DNA of 64,000 bases, taken from Oceanisphaera arctica (GTDB lineage: Bacteria > Pseudomonadota > Gammaproteobacteria > Enterobacterales > Aeromonadaceae). Below, one piece after another: positions 35,938-47,679 of this stretch (the stretch's first letter is position 1; the number at the start of each line of letters is the position of its first letter). The translations under genes were made by a program, and so were the position numbers. The DNA is taken from assembly GCF_002936955.1 (NCBI RefSeq), contig NZ_MPZM01000004.1:1-64000 (forward strand), given 5' to 3'. Under the pieces are notes generated by a model. The model had not been told where the DNA came from and made no database searches. It saw only the letters and a list, made by a program, of their open reading frames with translations.

Positions 35938-37782
35938 TTACACCTTATCCACACGTTGACCGGCCAGCGCCCGGCGAATGGAGGCATCCATGCGGCGGGC
36001 GGCAAAATCGGCCGTTTGCTTATCGGTTTCTTCTATCGCCACCTTGATGGCGGCCAGATCCTGCCCTTCGGCGCTGCGCTGCAGCGACTCGACACAAGCC
36101 AGGATATCGGCACGTTCCTGCTCGTTGAGCAATTCGTCACCGTCGGTGGCCAGGGCACTGATGATATTTTCAATCACCCGCGCCGCTTCCACTTTCTGTT
36201 CGGCCAGCATGCGGGCATCGATATCTTCTTTGGCATGTTCAAAAGACGCGGTCAGCATGGTGGCGATATCTGCTTCGTTCAGCCCGTAAGAGGGTTTCAC
36301 CTCGATGGCGGCCTGTACCCCGGAGGACTTTTCCATGGCGCTGACCGACAAAAGACCGTCTGCATCCACCTGAAAGGTCACGCGAATATGGGCGGCACCG
36401 GCGGCCATAGGCGGAATATCGGTCAGGTTGAAGCGAGCCAGGGAGCGACAGTCGGCCACAAGCTCGCGTTCACCCTGCACCACATGAATGGCCATGGCGG
36501 TCTGACCGTCCTTGAAGGTGGTGAATTCCTGGGCCCGAGCCACCGGTATCGTGGTGTTGCGGGGAATGATCTTCTCCACCAGGCCGCCCATGGTTTCCAG
36601 ACCCAGCGATAGCGGGATAACGTCCAGCAGCAGCATGTCACTGTCAGGCTTGTTGCCGATCAGCACATCGGCCTGAATAGAGGCGCCGATGGCGACCACC
36701 TTGTCCGGATCCAGGCTGGTCAGGGGCTCGCGGTCGAAAAACTCGCCGACCCGCTCGCGCACCAGCGGTACTCGGGTAGAGCCGCCGACCATGACCACTT
36801 CTTTGACTTCAGCCGCGGTCACGCCCGCATCCTTCAAGGCCCGACGACAAGCCATCAGGGTCTTGTTGACCCAAGGCAGAATCAGCGCATCAAAGTCGGC
36901 CCGAGTCAGGGTGCCTTGCCAGCCTTCCCAGCTGACCGACACCGTCTCGCTGTCGGTCAGGGCCTGCTTGGCGGCGCAGGCGGCGTCCAGCAGATTACGC
37001 TGCTGGGTCGGGTTCAGCTCGGTAATATTGGCCTGTTGCTGGATCCAGTCGGCCAGCACATGATCGAAGTCATCGCCGCCCAGGGCCGAGTCGCCGCCGG
37101 TGGCCAGCACTTCGAACACGCCACGATGCAGGCGCAGAATGGAGATGTCGAAGGTACCGCCACCCAGGTCATAGACCGCAATCACCCCTTCCTGACCGGA
37201 GTCCAGGCCGTAGGCGATGGCGGCGGCGGTGGGCTCGTTGAGCAGCCGCAGCACCTCGAGACCGGCCAGTCGGGCCGCGTCCTTGGTACCCTGGCGCTGG
37301 GCATCATCGAAATAGGCTGGCACCGTAATCACAGCACCCTGTATCGGGTTGCCCAGGCTGTGTTCGGCACGCGCAGCCAGGGTCTTCAGAATTTCGGCCG
37401 AGACCTGCACCGGATTGACCGCGCCCTGAGGCGTGTTAAGCTCGATCACGCCGTTGCCGGTTTCCTTGAAAGAATAAGGCAGCCGCTGGCGGGGAATATC
37501 CGCCAGGGCCTTGCCCATCATCCGTTTCACCGAGACGATGGTGTGTTGCGGGTCCAGTTCGGCTTCGTGCTTGGCATCGAAGCCAACCCGCAGTGCGTCC
37601 CGGGTGTAATGCACCACAGAGGGCAGCAAATCGCGCCCCTGCTCATCAGTCAGGGTCTCGGGCAGGCCGCTGCGAACCACAGCCACCAATGAGTTGGTGG
37701 TACCGAGATCGATACCGACCGCCCACTTGTGTTCGTGAGGAGCCGCGCTCTGGCCCGGCTCGGAAATTTGTAATAATGCCAT
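35938..37782 (-). CDS. hscA: Fe-S protein assembly chaperone HscA (Hsp70 family)
   Basis: Specialised Hsp70 that, with HscB, releases the new cluster from IscU. The 614 residues comprise an ATPase domain ([42 protein letters not shown]) and a peptide-binding domain. It is slightly shorter than DnaK and lacks DnaK's acidic C-terminal tail, as expected for HscA. It is placed between hscB (five-base gap) and fdx. Confidence 0.97.
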   Translation of the reverse strand: MALLQISEPGQSAAPHEHKWAVGIDLGTTNSLVAVVRSGLPETLTDEQGRDLLPSVVHYTRDALRVGFDAKHEAELDPQHTIVSVKRMMGKALADIPRQRLPYSFKETGNGVIELNTPQGAVNPVQVSAEILKTLAARAEHSLGNPIQGAVITVPAYFDDAQRQGTKDAARLAGLEVLRLLNEPTAAAIAYGLDSGQEGVIAVYDLGGGTFDISILRLHRGVFEVLATGGDSALGGDDFDHVLADWIQQQANITELNPTQQRNLLDAACAAKQALTDSETVSVSWEGWQGTLTRADFDALILPWVNKTLMACRRALKDAGVTAAEVKEVVMVGGSTRVPLVRERVGEFFDREPLTSLDPDKVVAIGASIQADVLIGNKPDSDMLLLDVIPLSLGLETMGGLVEKIIPRNTTIPVARAQEFTTFKDGQTAMAIHVVQGERELVADCRSLARFNLTDIPPMAAGAAHIRVTFQVDADGLLSVSAMEKSSGVQAAIEVKPSYGLNEADIATMLTASFEHAKEDIDARMLAEQKVEAARVIENIISALATDGDELLNEQERADILACVESLQRSAEGQDLAAIKVAIEETDKQTADFAARRMDASIRRALAGQRVDKV

Positions 37783-37787
37783 GAGGT

Positions 37788-38306
37788 TCAGAATTCCTGC
37801 TGCGCATCTTCCAAACGTTCGAGTTCGGCATGCAGCTTGGTCATGAATTTAAGTTTGCGCACCGTATCGGCGGCCTCCGGCCACTGGGTCGAGCCGAGCA
37901 GTTGCTCGAGCTCGGCATAGTATTCGGCAGACACCTGTTGCAGTTCCCGATCGAAGGCCATGATGGCACCAAACACATCCTGAGCGGCCGGGATTTCTTC
38001 CAGCTGTTCACGCCATTCCATCTGTTGCATCAGAAACAGCGGATCTTTCAGGGTTTGTTGTTCGGCACGAATGTCGACGCCCTGCAAAGACAGCAGGTAC
38101 TCGGCACGATTCAGGGGGTGCTTGAGGGTGGTGAACGCATCATTGATATGGGCGGCACGCTGTACCGCCTGAAGACGCTCCCGCTCTGGGCGGGAGGCAA
38201 ACTTGTCGGGATGGAACTGCATCTGCAGCTGGCGATAGGTGTCGGCCAGTGTCTGGCTGTCGAGGGCAAACTCTGCCGGTAAGCCAAACAGCTCGAAGTA
38301 GTTCAT
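37788..38306 (-). CDS. hscB: Fe-S assembly co-chaperone HscB
   Basis: J-domain co-chaperone that delivers IscU to HscA and stimulates its ATPase. From [10 protein letters not shown] the protein is 172 residues: an N-terminal J domain with the HPD motif ([10 protein letters not shown]) and a C-terminal three-helix IscU-binding domain. AAGGA stands eight bases before the ATG at 38306. The open frame reaches to 38345, inside iscA, but those residues are not HscB-like. Confidence 0.95.
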   Translation of the reverse strand: MNYFELFGLPAEFALDSQTLADTYRQLQMQFHPDKFASRPERERLQAVQRAAHINDAFTTLKHPLNRAEYLLSLQGVDIRAEQQTLKDPLFLMQQMEWREQLEEIPAAQDVFGAIMAFDRELQQVSAEYYAELEQLLGSTQWPEAADTVRKLKFMTKLHAELERLEDAQQEF

Positions 38307-38316
38307 GCCGGGGTCC

Positions 38317-38640
38317 TTAAACGTTAAAGCTTTCGCCGCAACCACATTCCCCGTCGATATTGGGGTTGTTGAATTTAAAGCCCTCGTTCAGGCCTTCCTT
38401 CGCGAAGTCGAGCTCGGTGCCGTCCAGATACACCAGACTCTTGCTGTCGACGATCACCTTGACCTCGCCATGCTCGAACACCTGGTCGCCTTCGGACAAT
38501 TCGTCGACGAATTCCAGCACATAGGCCAGGCCGGAGCAGCCAGAGGTCTTGACCCCCAGCCGTAGTCCCAGGCCCTTGCCTCTGTTGTTCAGAAAAGTCT
38601 GCACCCGTTGTGCAGCCGCATCGGTAATGGTGATCGCCAT
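38317..38640 (-). CDS. iscA: Iron-sulfur cluster assembly protein IscA
   Basis: A-type carrier that holds and passes Fe-S clusters or iron. It has 107 residues, with the three ligand cysteines C35 (SGCSG), C99 and C101 (CGCG) at the same positions as in E. coli. Ten bases separate it from hscB and 12 from iscU. Confidence 0.97.
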   Translation of the reverse strand: MAITITDAAAQRVQTFLNNRGKGLGLRLGVKTSGCSGLAYVLEFVDELSEGDQVFEHGEVKVIVDSKSLVYLDGTELDFAKEGLNEGFKFNNPNIDGECGCGESFNV

Positions 38641-38652
38641 GGTGTCTCCGTC

Positions 38653-39039
38653 TTACGCCAGGTTTTTCTTCTTCTTGTAATCGTCAATCGCAGCCTTGAT
38701 GGCATCCTCTGCCAGAATGGAGCAGTGGATTTTCACCGGCGGCAGGGCCAACTCTTCCGCAATCTGGGTATTCTTGATGCTGGCCGCTTCTTCCAGGTTC
38801 TTGCCTTTTACCCACTCGGTGATGAGCGAGCTGGAGGCGATGGCAGAGCCACAGCCGTAGGTCTTGAACTTGGCGTCTTCGATGATGCCATCGTCGCTGA
38901 TCTTCAACTGCAGCTTCATCACGTCGCCACAGGCCGGCGCACCGACCATACCGGTCGCTACGTTAGGATCGTTTTTGTCGAAACCACCGACGTTACGGGG
39001 GTTTTCATAGTGGTCTATTACTTTTTCGCTGTAAGCCAT
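38653..39039 (-). CDS. iscU: Fe-S cluster scaffold IscU
   Basis: Scaffold on which IscS-derived sulfur and iron are joined. It has 128 residues; cluster ligands C37, C63, C106 and D39 are present, and the HscA-recognition motif is LPPVK (residues 99-103). It is the second structural gene of the operon after iscS. Confidence 0.98.
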   Translation of the reverse strand: MAYSEKVIDHYENPRNVGGFDKNDPNVATGMVGAPACGDVMKLQLKISDDGIIEDAKFKTYGCGSAIASSSLITEWVKGKNLEEAASIKNTQIAEELALPPVKIHCSILAEDAIKAAIDDYKKKKNLA

Positions 39040-39078
39040 GATTTAATTCCTCACCCATGCTTCAATGATTTAGACACC

Positions 39079-40293
39079 TTAATGGTGTGCCCATTCAACC
39101 TGATCCAGATCTATTCCGTCCTTGAACATTTCCCACAGCGGAGACATGTCACGCAGACGACCGATGGCCTCGTTGACCAGGCCCACGGCGTAGTCAATCT
39201 GTTCTTCGGTAGTGAAACGACCGATGCTGAAGCGGATGGAGCTGTGTGCCAGCTCGTCGTTCAGTCCCAGGGCACGCAATACATAGGAAGGCTCCAGGCT
39301 GGCCGAGGTACAGGCCGAACCGGAAGAGACCGCCAGATCCTTCAGTGCCATGATCAGCGACTCACCTTCTACATAGGCGAAACTGATGTTGAATATGCCC
39401 GGTACCCGTTGTTCCAGGTCGCCGTTGACATAGACTTCTTCGATATTCTTGACACCGTCATACAGACGGTTGCGCAGCGCCAGAATACGCTCGCCTTCGG
39501 CGTGCATTTCTTCTTTGGCAATACGGAAGGCTTCACCCATGCCGGCGATTTGGTGCGTTGCCAGGGTACCGGAGCGCATGCCGCGCTCGTGGCCGCCACC
39601 GTGCATCTGGGCTTCCAGACGAACGCGGGGCTTACGGCAGACATAGAGGGCGCCGATGCCTTTGGGGCCATAAATCTTGTGGGCGGACAGAGACAGCAGA
39701 TCGATGTTCATGTCTTGCACGTCGATGTCGGTCTTGCCGGCGCTCTGGGCGGCGTCCACATGAAACATGATTTTGCGACTGCGGCACAGTTCGCCGATGG
39801 CCTTGACGTCCTGAATCACGCCGGTTTCGTTGTTCACGTGCATGATGCTCACCAGAATGGTGTCATCGCGCATGGCATTTTCGATTTGTGCCAGGGTGAA
39901 CAGGCCGTTGGGCTGGGGCTCGAGGTAGGTGACCTCGAAGCCTTCGCGTTCCAGCTGGCGACAGGGATCCAGTACTGCCTTGTGCTCGGTCTTGGAGGTA
40001 ATAATGTGCTTACCTTTTTTACCGTAAAAATTGGCAATACCCTTGATGGCCAGGTTATCGGATTCGGTTGCACCGGAAGTGAACACGATTTCGCGAGGGT
40101 CGGCATTGATCAGGTCAGCAATCTGATTACGGGCAATATCGACCAGCTCTTCCGCCTGCCAGCCGAAGCGGTGCGAGCGGGAAGCCGGGTTACCGAAAAT
40201 ACCGTCTTGAGTCAGGCATTGCATCATTTTTTCGGCGACGCGAGGGTCTACCGGGCAGGTAGCCGCATAGTCGAGATAAATGGGCAGTTTCAT
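39079..40293 (-). CDS. iscS: Cysteine desulfurase IscS
   Basis: PLP enzyme that takes sulfur from cysteine as a persulfide for Fe-S clusters, tRNA thiolation and other pathways. From [12 protein letters not shown] it is 404 residues, as in E. coli. The PLP lysine is in [10 protein letters not shown] (near 206) and the active-site cysteine in [14 protein letters not shown] (near 328). The second of two tandem ATGs (40293) is chosen from GGAG spacing and homology; 40296 is the alternative. Confidence 0.97.
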   Translation of the reverse strand: MKLPIYLDYAATCPVDPRVAEKMMQCLTQDGIFGNPASRSHRFGWQAEELVDIARNQIADLINADPREIVFTSGATESDNLAIKGIANFYGKKGKHIITSKTEHKAVLDPCRQLEREGFEVTYLEPQPNGLFTLAQIENAMRDDTILVSIMHVNNETGVIQDVKAIGELCRSRKIMFHVDAAQSAGKTDIDVQDMNIDLLSLSAHKIYGPKGIGALYVCRKPRVRLEAQMHGGGHERGMRSGTLATHQIAGMGEAFRIAKEEMHAEGERILALRNRLYDGVKNIEEVYVNGDLEQRVPGIFNISFAYVEGESLIMALKDLAVSSGSACTSASLEPSYVLRALGLNDELAHSSIRFSIGRFTTEEQIDYAVGLVNEAIGRLRDMSPLWEMFKDGIDLDQVEWAHH

Positions 40294-40382
40294 CATATTC
40301 TCCGTTCAACGCTGCCCTGTTCGGCAGTCTTGTCATCGACATTTAAAATTGAATGTTTCAGGCTCACTTGCTGCTGCTCGGG

Positions 40383-40841
40383 CTACTCCAGAGTCAACAG
40401 GCTCAGATTACTGTCTTGCTGCCCGGAAATCCGCCGGACGTCTTGCTGGTTAACCAGCTCGGCCAGGCTGATACCGTCGAGAAAGTTACTGATCCGGTCA
40501 CTGAGCGCACACCAGAGCGAGTGTGTCAGGCACTGGTTACCACTCTGGCAGTCCCCTTTACCCTGACACTTGGTGGCATCCACCGACTCGTCGACGGCGG
40601 CGATGACCGCCCCCACCGAAATAGCGTCCGGCTTCATACCCAGCAGATAACCGCCACCGGGGCCACGTACACTGCTGACCAGACCATGCTTGCGCAAGCG
40701 GGCGAACAGCTGCTCGAGGTAAGACAGGGAAATACCCTGACGCTCGGATATATGAGCCAAGGACACGGGGCCGGTATCACCGTGCAATGCCACATCCAGC
40801 ATGGCAGTTACCGCGTAACGTCCTTTTGATGTCAGTCTCAT
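40383..40841 (-). CDS. iscR: Fe-S cluster-sensing regulator IscR
   Basis: Rrf2-family repressor/activator that senses Fe-S status through its own [2Fe-2S] cluster. The 152 residues have a winged helix ([48 protein letters not shown]). The ligands C92, C98, C104 and H107 are at the same positions as in E. coli. It is the first gene of the isc operon and very probably represses it through the site at 40879-40903. Confidence 0.97.
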   Translation of the reverse strand: MRLTSKGRYAVTAMLDVALHGDTGPVSLAHISERQGISLSYLEQLFARLRKHGLVSSVRGPGGGYLLGMKPDAISVGAVIAAVDESVDATKCQGKGDCQSGNQCLTHSLWCALSDRISNFLDGISLAELVNQQDVRRISGQQDSNLSLLTLE

Positions 40842-40878
40842 GTGATTAAACCGTTTCCAGACATGGGCTCAGGGTGTC

Positions 40879-40903
40879 ATACCCGAGTGTTTCAGTCAAG
40901 TAT
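40879..40903 (-). promoter_or_regulatory. IscR type 1 binding site upstream of iscR
   Basis: On the minus strand the 25 bases run ATACTTGACTG, AAAC, ACTCGGGTAT. They fit the type 1 consensus ATASYYGACTRWWWYAGTCRRSTAT at every position except one (C for G in the AGTC half). It lies 38 bases before the iscR ATG and would give autorepression by holo-IscR. Confidence 0.85.
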
Positions 40904-40938
40904 AAGTCCGACCAAAACACTCGGCTATTCAACTCCCG

Positions 40939-41664
40939 TTAGCGACCCTTTTTCTGTACCGACGTCAGGATACCGCGCAGTATGTTCAGCTCAAAATCTT
41001 CCGGTCTGGCCCGGTTGAACAAACGTCGCAGTTTGGTCATCACCTGTCCCGGATGGGGTTGAATGATAAAGCCGGTTTCCAGCAGGGTTTGCTCCAGATG
41101 CTGATAGAAGCGTTCCAGATCTTCGGACAATGGGTAGTCCTGTTCGGTCTCGGTTACGGCACCCTCTCCCTGCTCCCGCGCCAGCCAGGCCATGCGCACT
41201 TCGTAACTCAGGGTCTGCACCGCCATCGCCAGGTTGAGCGAGCTGTATTCCGGGTTGGCCGGAATGGCCACGTGAAAATGGCACTGCTGCAACTCGTCGT
41301 TGGTGAGGCCGGTACGTTCCCGGCCAAACACCAATGCCACCTTGTGACGGGGGGCTTCGGCCATGACTTTTTCGCCCGCTTCCCGGGCATCCAGCATGGG
41401 CCAGGACCAGGTACGCGAACGCGCGCTGGTACCGATCACCAGGCCACAATCGGCCACGGCTTCGGCCAGGGTCGGCACTATGCGGGCTCTACCCAGAAGA
41501 TCACTGGCGCTCGCGGCCAGAGAGATGGCCTGGCTGTCTGGAGGGCTGACCGGATCGACCAGCCACAATTCGCCCAGGCCCATGGTTTTCATGGCGCGGG
41601 CGGCAGAGCCGATATTGCCGGTGTGTGAGGTATTGACCAACACGATACGAACCTGATCAAGCAT
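40939..41664 (-). CDS. trmJ: tRNA (cytidine/uridine-2'-O-)-methyltransferase TrmJ
   Basis: SPOUT-class methyltransferase that modifies position 32 of several tRNAs. From [17 protein letters not shown] it has 241 residues, with SPOUT motifs [38 protein letters not shown] and [13 protein letters not shown]. The ATG at 41664 fits homologues; a TTG at 41679 is also in frame. It lies directly upstream of iscR, as in many gammaproteobacteria. Confidence 0.94.
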   Translation of the reverse strand: MLDQVRIVLVNTSHTGNIGSAARAMKTMGLGELWLVDPVSPPDSQAISLAASASDLLGRARIVPTLAEAVADCGLVIGTSARSRTWSWPMLDAREAGEKVMAEAPRHKVALVFGRERTGLTNDELQQCHFHVAIPANPEYSSLNLAMAVQTLSYEVRMAWLAREQGEGAVTETEQDYPLSEDLERFYQHLEQTLLETGFIIQPHPGQVMTKLRRLFNRARPEDFELNILRGILTSVQKKGR

Positions 41665-42022
41665 ATTCACGGAATCCAACGGTGCTTAAGGCGCAGGATT
41701 CTAGCACAGTCGAAGGCAGCTGTAAGCTTTCAGCCCTAGGTGCTCAGCAGCCCGGGTCGCATGCGGGTATGAGGTGACGGTTTTGACTTTTGCCGACTTT
41801 GATGGCAGCAGGAAATCGGAGCTACGTATACGTCTGACGGTACAACTCCGGCTTATGGAAGAGGTTGCAGGGGTTGCCTCAGCCGACCGTCACATGCCAG
41901 GGACGGCATGTGACGAGCGTTACAAGGATGTGCTCGAAGCGCGTCGGAAGAGGCAACCCTGTTGCCTCTTCGTGCTACGAACCGTCTGACTTATGACCAA
42001 GAGACTGGCTTACCACTGTCTG
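41665..42022. other. Non-coding gap between nlpI and trmJ
   Basis: About 360 bases with no supported gene. The left part (41665-41850) shows no clear structure beyond ACGTATACGT-like short palindromes. The right part holds a family A element (41857-41972). Confidence 0.6.
41857..41972 (-). repeat. Family A hairpin element, copy 5
   Basis: Perfect arms GGGTTGCCTC (41871-41880) and GAGGCAACCC (41950-41959), extended outward by GGAAGAGGTTGCAG and CTGTTGCCTCTTC. The core begins AGCCGACCGT, has the hairpin CACATGCC-AGGGAC-GGCATGTG, and ends GCGCGTCGG. The inner arm sequence AGAGGCAAC is shared with copy 3. Confidence 0.82.
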
Positions 42023-42898
42023 TTAACGCTTGAGTCTGGCCTGCTCACCGATGAGATCCAGCTCCAGCAGTGAATAGCGATGTTCGACAAAGTCGTAGAT
42101 ATTGGTCGCCAGCGCCAGCTTGAAATACACCATTGCCTGCTCTGGCTGAGCGTTGCGCTGGGCCTGCTTGGCCAGATAGAAATAGGCTTCGCACAGACGT
42201 TCGGCCAGCTCCTGGTTATCCTCACTTTCTTCCGAGATGCGGTTGAGCAACTGTTCATCGCTCATTGTACCCAGATAGACATTGACGATATCCCAGGCCC
42301 ACTCGTCGGAACCATGAGCCTGCTGATGGCTGCGTAACGCATCAAGCGCCGCTTCTTGATCCATCTGCTCCAACGCCAGATACCACCACAGCAGCCGATA
42401 AGGATCGGCAGGGTCTTCGTCCAGGAAGGTTTTCAGATCCCGTGCCGCCAGTGTGGGCCTGCCGCCGTAATACAGCGCAATGCCCCGGTTCAGGTTGGCG
42501 TAGGCGTAGTCCGGGGCCAGCTCCAGGGCCGAGTCGAAGGCTTCATAGGCTTCGTCGAACTCCTGATTCTGGGTCAGGTAGACGCCATTGAGGTTATAGG
42601 CATCGGCAAAATCGGGTCTATCCCGCAGGGCACGGTTAAAGTCCAGCCGGGCCATGGCCCGCAGGCCCACCCTATCGAATACCACGCCGCGCTGAAAAAA
42701 CAGCTCGGCACGTTGCTCCGGCGTCAGCCCCGGTGAATTCAGCATTTGCCCCAGGCGGGCAATTCCCAGCTCACTTTCATAGGAAACCTGCATGGGTAGC
42801 GGCAGCACCAGAGTGGGAGTGACCACCCGAGGTGCGCTGCAACCGACTAGCATGAAACCAAGAAGAGCTAAAGGAGCGAGCAATAATCTGTCGTTCAA
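42023..42898 (-). CDS. nlpI: Lipoprotein NlpI
   Basis: Outer-membrane TPR lipoprotein that acts as adaptor for the protease Prc and peptidoglycan hydrolases such as MepS. The 291 residues have lipobox LVGC, the conserved SYESELGIARL start of the mature domain, TPR units (RGVVFDRVGLRAMARLDFNRAL, LNLNGVYLTQ-type YNLNGVYLTQNQEFDEAYEAF), and the C-terminal FVEHRYSLLELDLIG pattern. The start codon is TTG (42896-42898) with GGAG five bases upstream. The SecF terminator lies upstream. Confidence 0.93.
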   Translation of the reverse strand: MNDRLLLAPLALLGFMLVGCSAPRVVTPTLVLPLPMQVSYESELGIARLGQMLNSPGLTPEQRAELFFQRGVVFDRVGLRAMARLDFNRALRDRPDFADAYNLNGVYLTQNQEFDEAYEAFDSALELAPDYAYANLNRGIALYYGGRPTLAARDLKTFLDEDPADPYRLLWWYLALEQMDQEAALDALRSHQQAHGSDEWAWDIVNVYLGTMSDEQLLNRISEESEDNQELAERLCEAYFYLAKQAQRNAQPEQAMVYFKLALATNIYDFVEHRYSLLELDLIGEQARLKR

Positions 42899-42980
42899 GA
42901 CGGCTCCGAACTTGTCTTATTATGACCACATGTTATGCAGCTCCACGACATTTGTCATGTTGCAAATGCATTTCACAACA

Positions 42981-43004
42981 AAAAGGGGCCCGCCGGGCCC
43001 CTTT
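42981..43004 (-). terminator. Rho-independent terminator of the secDF operon
   Basis: AAAGGGGCCC (42982-42991) pairs with GGGCCCCTTT (42995-43004), loop GCC. Leftward it is followed by TTTTG, 12 bases after the secF stop. Confidence 0.85.
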
Positions 43005-43016
43005 GGTATCATGCTG

Positions 43017-43961
43017 TCAGGGTAACGGCTCTTGGTCCGCCCCTTCCTTCTCTATCTGCGGTGGCAGCATATGCTCCCGCTGTACGCCGAGCAGCATGGC
43101 CCAGGCACTGGCGATATAGATGGACGAGTAGGTACCGAAGCCGATGCCCAGCAGCAGCGCGGTGGCAAAACCGTGGATCAGTGCACCGCCCTTGAGGAAC
43201 AGCGCCACGACCACCACCAGCGTAGTGGCCGAGGTGATCAGGGTTCGGCTCAGGGTTTCGGTAATGGCCTCGTCAAACACCTCGGCGGTGCTGGTGTTGC
43301 GTACCCGGCGGAAGTTTTCCCGCACCCGGTCGAACACCACTATGGTGTCGTTGAGCGAATAGCCCACTACCGTCAACAGCGCCGCTACTATGGTCAGGTC
43401 TACCTCGATTTGCATCCAGGAGAACACACCCAGCGTAATAATCACATCGTGGGCCAGTGACAGAACGGCACCGGATGCCAGACGCCATTCGAAGCGCATG
43501 CCGACGTATAACAGGATACAGAGCAGCGCCACCAGAATGGCCAGTCCACCCTGCTCTGCCAGCTCGGCACCGATGGCAGGGCCGACAAACTCCAGCCGTT
43601 TCATCTCGACGGACGCAGACACCTCTGCCAAGGCAGCCATGACTGACTCGCCCTGCTGCTGCACATCCACGCCTTCCTGAGGCGCCAGGCGGATCAGCAC
43701 ATCCCGGCTGGTACCGAAGTTCTGTACGGTTGCACCGGACAGGCCGACCTGTTCGAGGTTATTACGCACCTCGTCCAGCTCGACCGCCTGTTCGAAGGCG
43801 GCTTCGACCACGGTACCACCGGTGAAGTCCAGGCCCCAATTCAGCCCCTTGGTAAAGAGGCTGAAAAAGCACAGCGCTATCAAGGCCAGCGACACGACCG
43901 TCGCCGCCTTCGAATAGTGCATGAAGCGAATGGGCGCCCGGGTTTTGAGGATCTCAAACAT
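43017..43961 (-). CDS. secF: Protein translocase subunit SecF
   Basis: Inner-membrane partner of SecD in proton-driven completion of protein export. It has 314 residues with six membrane segments, a periplasmic domain after the first, and conserved LDFTGGTVVEAAF, GYSLNDTIVVFDRVREN and TSATTLVVVVALF. It starts 11 bases after the secD stop. Confidence 0.97.
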   Translation of the reverse strand: MFEILKTRAPIRFMHYSKAATVVSLALIALCFFSLFTKGLNWGLDFTGGTVVEAAFEQAVELDEVRNNLEQVGLSGATVQNFGTSRDVLIRLAPQEGVDVQQQGESVMAALAEVSASVEMKRLEFVGPAIGAELAEQGGLAILVALLCILLYVGMRFEWRLASGAVLSLAHDVIITLGVFSWMQIEVDLTIVAALLTVVGYSLNDTIVVFDRVRENFRRVRNTSTAEVFDEAITETLSRTLITSATTLVVVVALFLKGGALIHGFATALLLGIGFGTYSSIYIASAWAMLLGVQREHMLPPQIEKEGADQEPLP

Positions 43962-43972
43962 CGGTTATTTCC

Positions 43973-45826
43973 TCATATCGACAGTTTGCTGAGACGCTTT
44001 CCGCCCCAGAGCAGGTTAACCAGGGCCCGGGTACCGACGATGGCGGTAAACATGGAGGCGAGAATACCGATCATCAGGGTCACTGCGAAGCCCTTGATGG
44101 GGCCGGTACCGACCGCGAACAGTATGATGGCGGTGATCAGCGTAGTAATGTTGGCATCGGCAATGGTGCCGAGCGCCTTGTCGTAGCCGATATGAATCGC
44201 CTGCTGTACCCCGCGTCCGTCGCGTAGTTCCTCACGGATGCGCTCGAAAATCAGCACGTTGGCATCCACCGACATACCGATGGTCAGCACTATGCCGGCA
44301 ATGCCCGGCAAGGTCATGGTTGCCCCCGGCACCATCGACATGACGCCGATGATGATCACCAGGTTGGCCAGCAGCGCCGCGTTGGCCACCAGGCCGAACT
44401 TGCGGTAATAGATAACCATGAACAACACCACCGCCAGCATGCCGTAGACCATGGCCATCAGGCCATTTTCCACGTTCTGCTTGCCGAGGCTCGGGCCTAT
44501 GGTGCGCTCTTCCACTATCTGGATGGGCGCAATCAGGGCTCCGGCCCGCAGCAACAACGCCAGATTCTGGGCTTCTGCCATTGAATCGATGCCGGTGATG
44601 CGGAAACTGCGTCCCAGCCGGGACTGAATGGTGGCGACGTTGATCACTTCCTGCTGTTTGCGGAACTGGCGAGTGCCATCTTCATTCAGTTCATCGCCGG
44701 TTTTATACTCGGTAAACACCGTCGCCATGGGGCGGCCGACGTTATCCTTGGTAAAATCGGCCATGCGGCTGCCACCGGGGGCATCCAGGCTGATATTCAC
44801 CTGAGGACGGCTGAACTCGTCCATGCCGGATGATGCATCGACGATATGCTCACCGGTCAGGATGACGCGCTTTTGCAACACCACTGGGCGACCGTCTCTG
44901 TCCCGCATCAGCTCGCTGTTGGGCGGTACCCGGCCCGAGTTGGCGGCGGCCACATCGGCATTTTCATCGACCAGACGGAATTCCAGAGTCGCGGTCGCGC
45001 CGAGGATTTCCTTGGCGCGGGCGGTGTCCTGAATACCCGGCAGCTGCACCACGATGCGCTCGGCACCCTGACGCTGTACCAGCGGCTCGGCCACGCCCAG
45101 CTCGTTAACCCGGTTGCGGATGATGGTGATATTCTGCTGCAGGGCGTACTCTTTCACTTCCTTCAGTCGCTGCTCGCTCATGACAGCGAACAGGCCGAAG
45201 GTCTCGCCGTTGTCACGTTCTGAGAACAACAGGCCCGGATAACGGCCACGCAGGTGGCTTATCGCCTTGTTACGGGTATCGGCGTCGCGGAAAACCACCA
45301 GGGTGCCACCGTCTTTCGCCAGTACACCGGAATAACGCAGACGCTCTTCACGCAGGTCGGTACGGAAGTCCTGCACCGTCTGCTCCTGCACCCGGCTCAG
45401 GGCTTCGTCCATGTCCACTTCCATCAGAAAGTGCACACCACCACGCAAGTCGAGACCCAGTTTGAGCGGGCCGGCGCCGATGGCTTCGAGCCAGGAGGGA
45501 GTTGAAGGAGCCAGGTTGAGGGCGGTGATGTAACCATCACCCAGAGTGTCCGCCACCAGATCCTTGCCCTTGAGCTGATCGTCGGTATTGCGGAAACGGA
45601 TAAGTAACTGATCATCGGCCAGGGCGGCGCTTTTCACCGCTATGCCGGCTTTGCTTAGGGTCTGCTGAGCCTGAGACAGGACGGCAGGGGTAACCTGAGT
45701 GCCACGGGAGCCCGACACCTGCAACGCAGGGTCTTCACCAAATAGATTAGGTGCTGCATACAGAAAACTGATGGTGATCACGGCGATCACCATCAAGTAT
45801 TTCCACAGCGGATATCGATTTAACAC
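43973..45826 (-). CDS. secD: Protein translocase subunit SecD
   Basis: Inner-membrane RND-family protein that with SecF pulls exported proteins out of SecYEG. It has 617 residues: one N-terminal membrane helix, large periplasmic P1 domain, then five helices. Signatures seen are [33 protein letters not shown] and the amphipathic [16 protein letters not shown]. It starts 21 bases after the end of yajC. Confidence 0.97.
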   Translation of the reverse strand: MLNRYPLWKYLMVIAVITISFLYAAPNLFGEDPALQVSGSRGTQVTPAVLSQAQQTLSKAGIAVKSAALADDQLLIRFRNTDDQLKGKDLVADTLGDGYITALNLAPSTPSWLEAIGAGPLKLGLDLRGGVHFLMEVDMDEALSRVQEQTVQDFRTDLREERLRYSGVLAKDGGTLVVFRDADTRNKAISHLRGRYPGLLFSERDNGETFGLFAVMSEQRLKEVKEYALQQNITIIRNRVNELGVAEPLVQRQGAERIVVQLPGIQDTARAKEILGATATLEFRLVDENADVAAANSGRVPPNSELMRDRDGRPVVLQKRVILTGEHIVDASSGMDEFSRPQVNISLDAPGGSRMADFTKDNVGRPMATVFTEYKTGDELNEDGTRQFRKQQEVINVATIQSRLGRSFRITGIDSMAEAQNLALLLRAGALIAPIQIVEERTIGPSLGKQNVENGLMAMVYGMLAVVLFMVIYYRKFGLVANAALLANLVIIIGVMSMVPGATMTLPGIAGIVLTIGMSVDANVLIFERIREELRDGRGVQQAIHIGYDKALGTIADANITTLITAIILFAVGTGPIKGFAVTLMIGILASMFTAIVGTRALVNLLWGGKRLSKLSI

Positions 45827-45847
45827 GCTGTGCTCCTCGACAGAGAA

Positions 45848-46174
45848 TTAAAGGGACTGAATAGAACCCTTGGGAAGGACGGCAGAGATAAAGTCCTTTT
45901 TGATGGTGACCTGGCTCTGCTCGCTCAGGCTCAGCAATACATAGTCATTTTCTGCGGAGATTTTGGCAATCTTGCCTACCAGGCCGCCGTTGGTCAGCAC
46001 TTCGTCGCCCTTGCTCAGGGAAGACATCAGGCTCTTGTGCTCTTTGACCCGCTTGGACTGGGGACGGAAAATCATGAAATAGAAGATCAGGCCGAACACA
46101 ACCAGCATGATGATCATTTCCATACCGCCACCGGCGGCTCCGTCCTGGGCGTAAGCGTTGGAGATAATATCCAT
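45848..46174 (-). CDS. yajC: Sec translocon accessory subunit YajC
   Basis: Small single-pass inner-membrane protein that associates with SecDF. From MDIISNAYAQ it is 108 residues, with one membrane helix (MEMIIMLVVFGLIFYFMIF) followed by the conserved RPQSKRVKEHKSLMSSLSKGDEV and NGGLVGKIAKI. The frame is open back to 46297 through a family A repeat, but only the ATG at 46174 gives a YajC-like protein. Confidence 0.95.
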   Translation of the reverse strand: MDIISNAYAQDGAAGGGMEMIIMLVVFGLIFYFMIFRPQSKRVKEHKSLMSSLSKGDEVLTNGGLVGKIAKISAENDYVLLSLSEQSQVTIKKDFISAVLPKGSIQSL

Positions 46175-46220
46175 TCTTTTCAGTTCCTCGTTGATGGTTA
46201 AAAGTGTTAATGCATGGGGG

Positions 46221-46333
46221 CACCGGTGAGGGAAGGTACAGCACGTCGACACGCCATAAACCCATCCCTGGGGGCTCGGACATGCCATCCCTGGCATGTC
46301 ACGGTCGACTTAGCTGACATCTTCCCTCACCCG
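46221..46333 (+). repeat. Family A hairpin element, copy 6 (between tgt and yajC)
   Basis: Outer arms GGTGAGGGAAG...CAGC and GCTG...CTTCCCTCACC. The core from 46247 (CGACACGCCATAAACCC) runs through CATCCCTGGGGGCTCGG, the perfect hairpin ACATGCC-ATCCCT-GGCATGT and CACGGTCGACTT. It is nearly identical to copy 2 in the core, yet the outer arms are unrelated in sequence. Confidence 0.85.
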
Positions 46334-46337
46334 TTCG

Positions 46338-47486
<1,149 letters not shown>

Positions 47487-47527
47487 TTACCTCTTAGGTC
47501 AGAGAAACAGTCCGACCTTGTTTTTAT

Positions 47528-47679
47528 GGGACTGGGGATTAGGGAATAGGGATTAGTTGTGGACGTCTGTAGGCCCGAATTTATTCGGGCAATACTGTCG
47601 GCGGCTGCCATTTTCGCCCCACTAAAGTGAGGCCTACAAACATCTCTAACCAGTCCCTAATCCCTATTCCCCAGTCCCT
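47528..47679 (+). repeat. Family C G-rich long palindrome between tgt and queA
   Basis: The left arm GGGACTGGGGATTAGGG... (47528-47556) pairs with CAGTCCCTAATCCC... (47651-47679). Nested inside are TGTAGGCC/GGCCTACA and the perfect hairpin GCCCGAATTTATTCGGGC (47573-47590). Four G runs at 47528-47551 fit a G-quadruplex. The right arm overlaps the 3' end of queA. Confidence 0.85.

Noticed and set aside
38608-40566. A 652-codon open frame on the plus strand
   Set aside because: It lies wholly antisense to iscU, iscS and part of iscR, whose products are unmistakable. The frame is a by-product of high-GC codon use.
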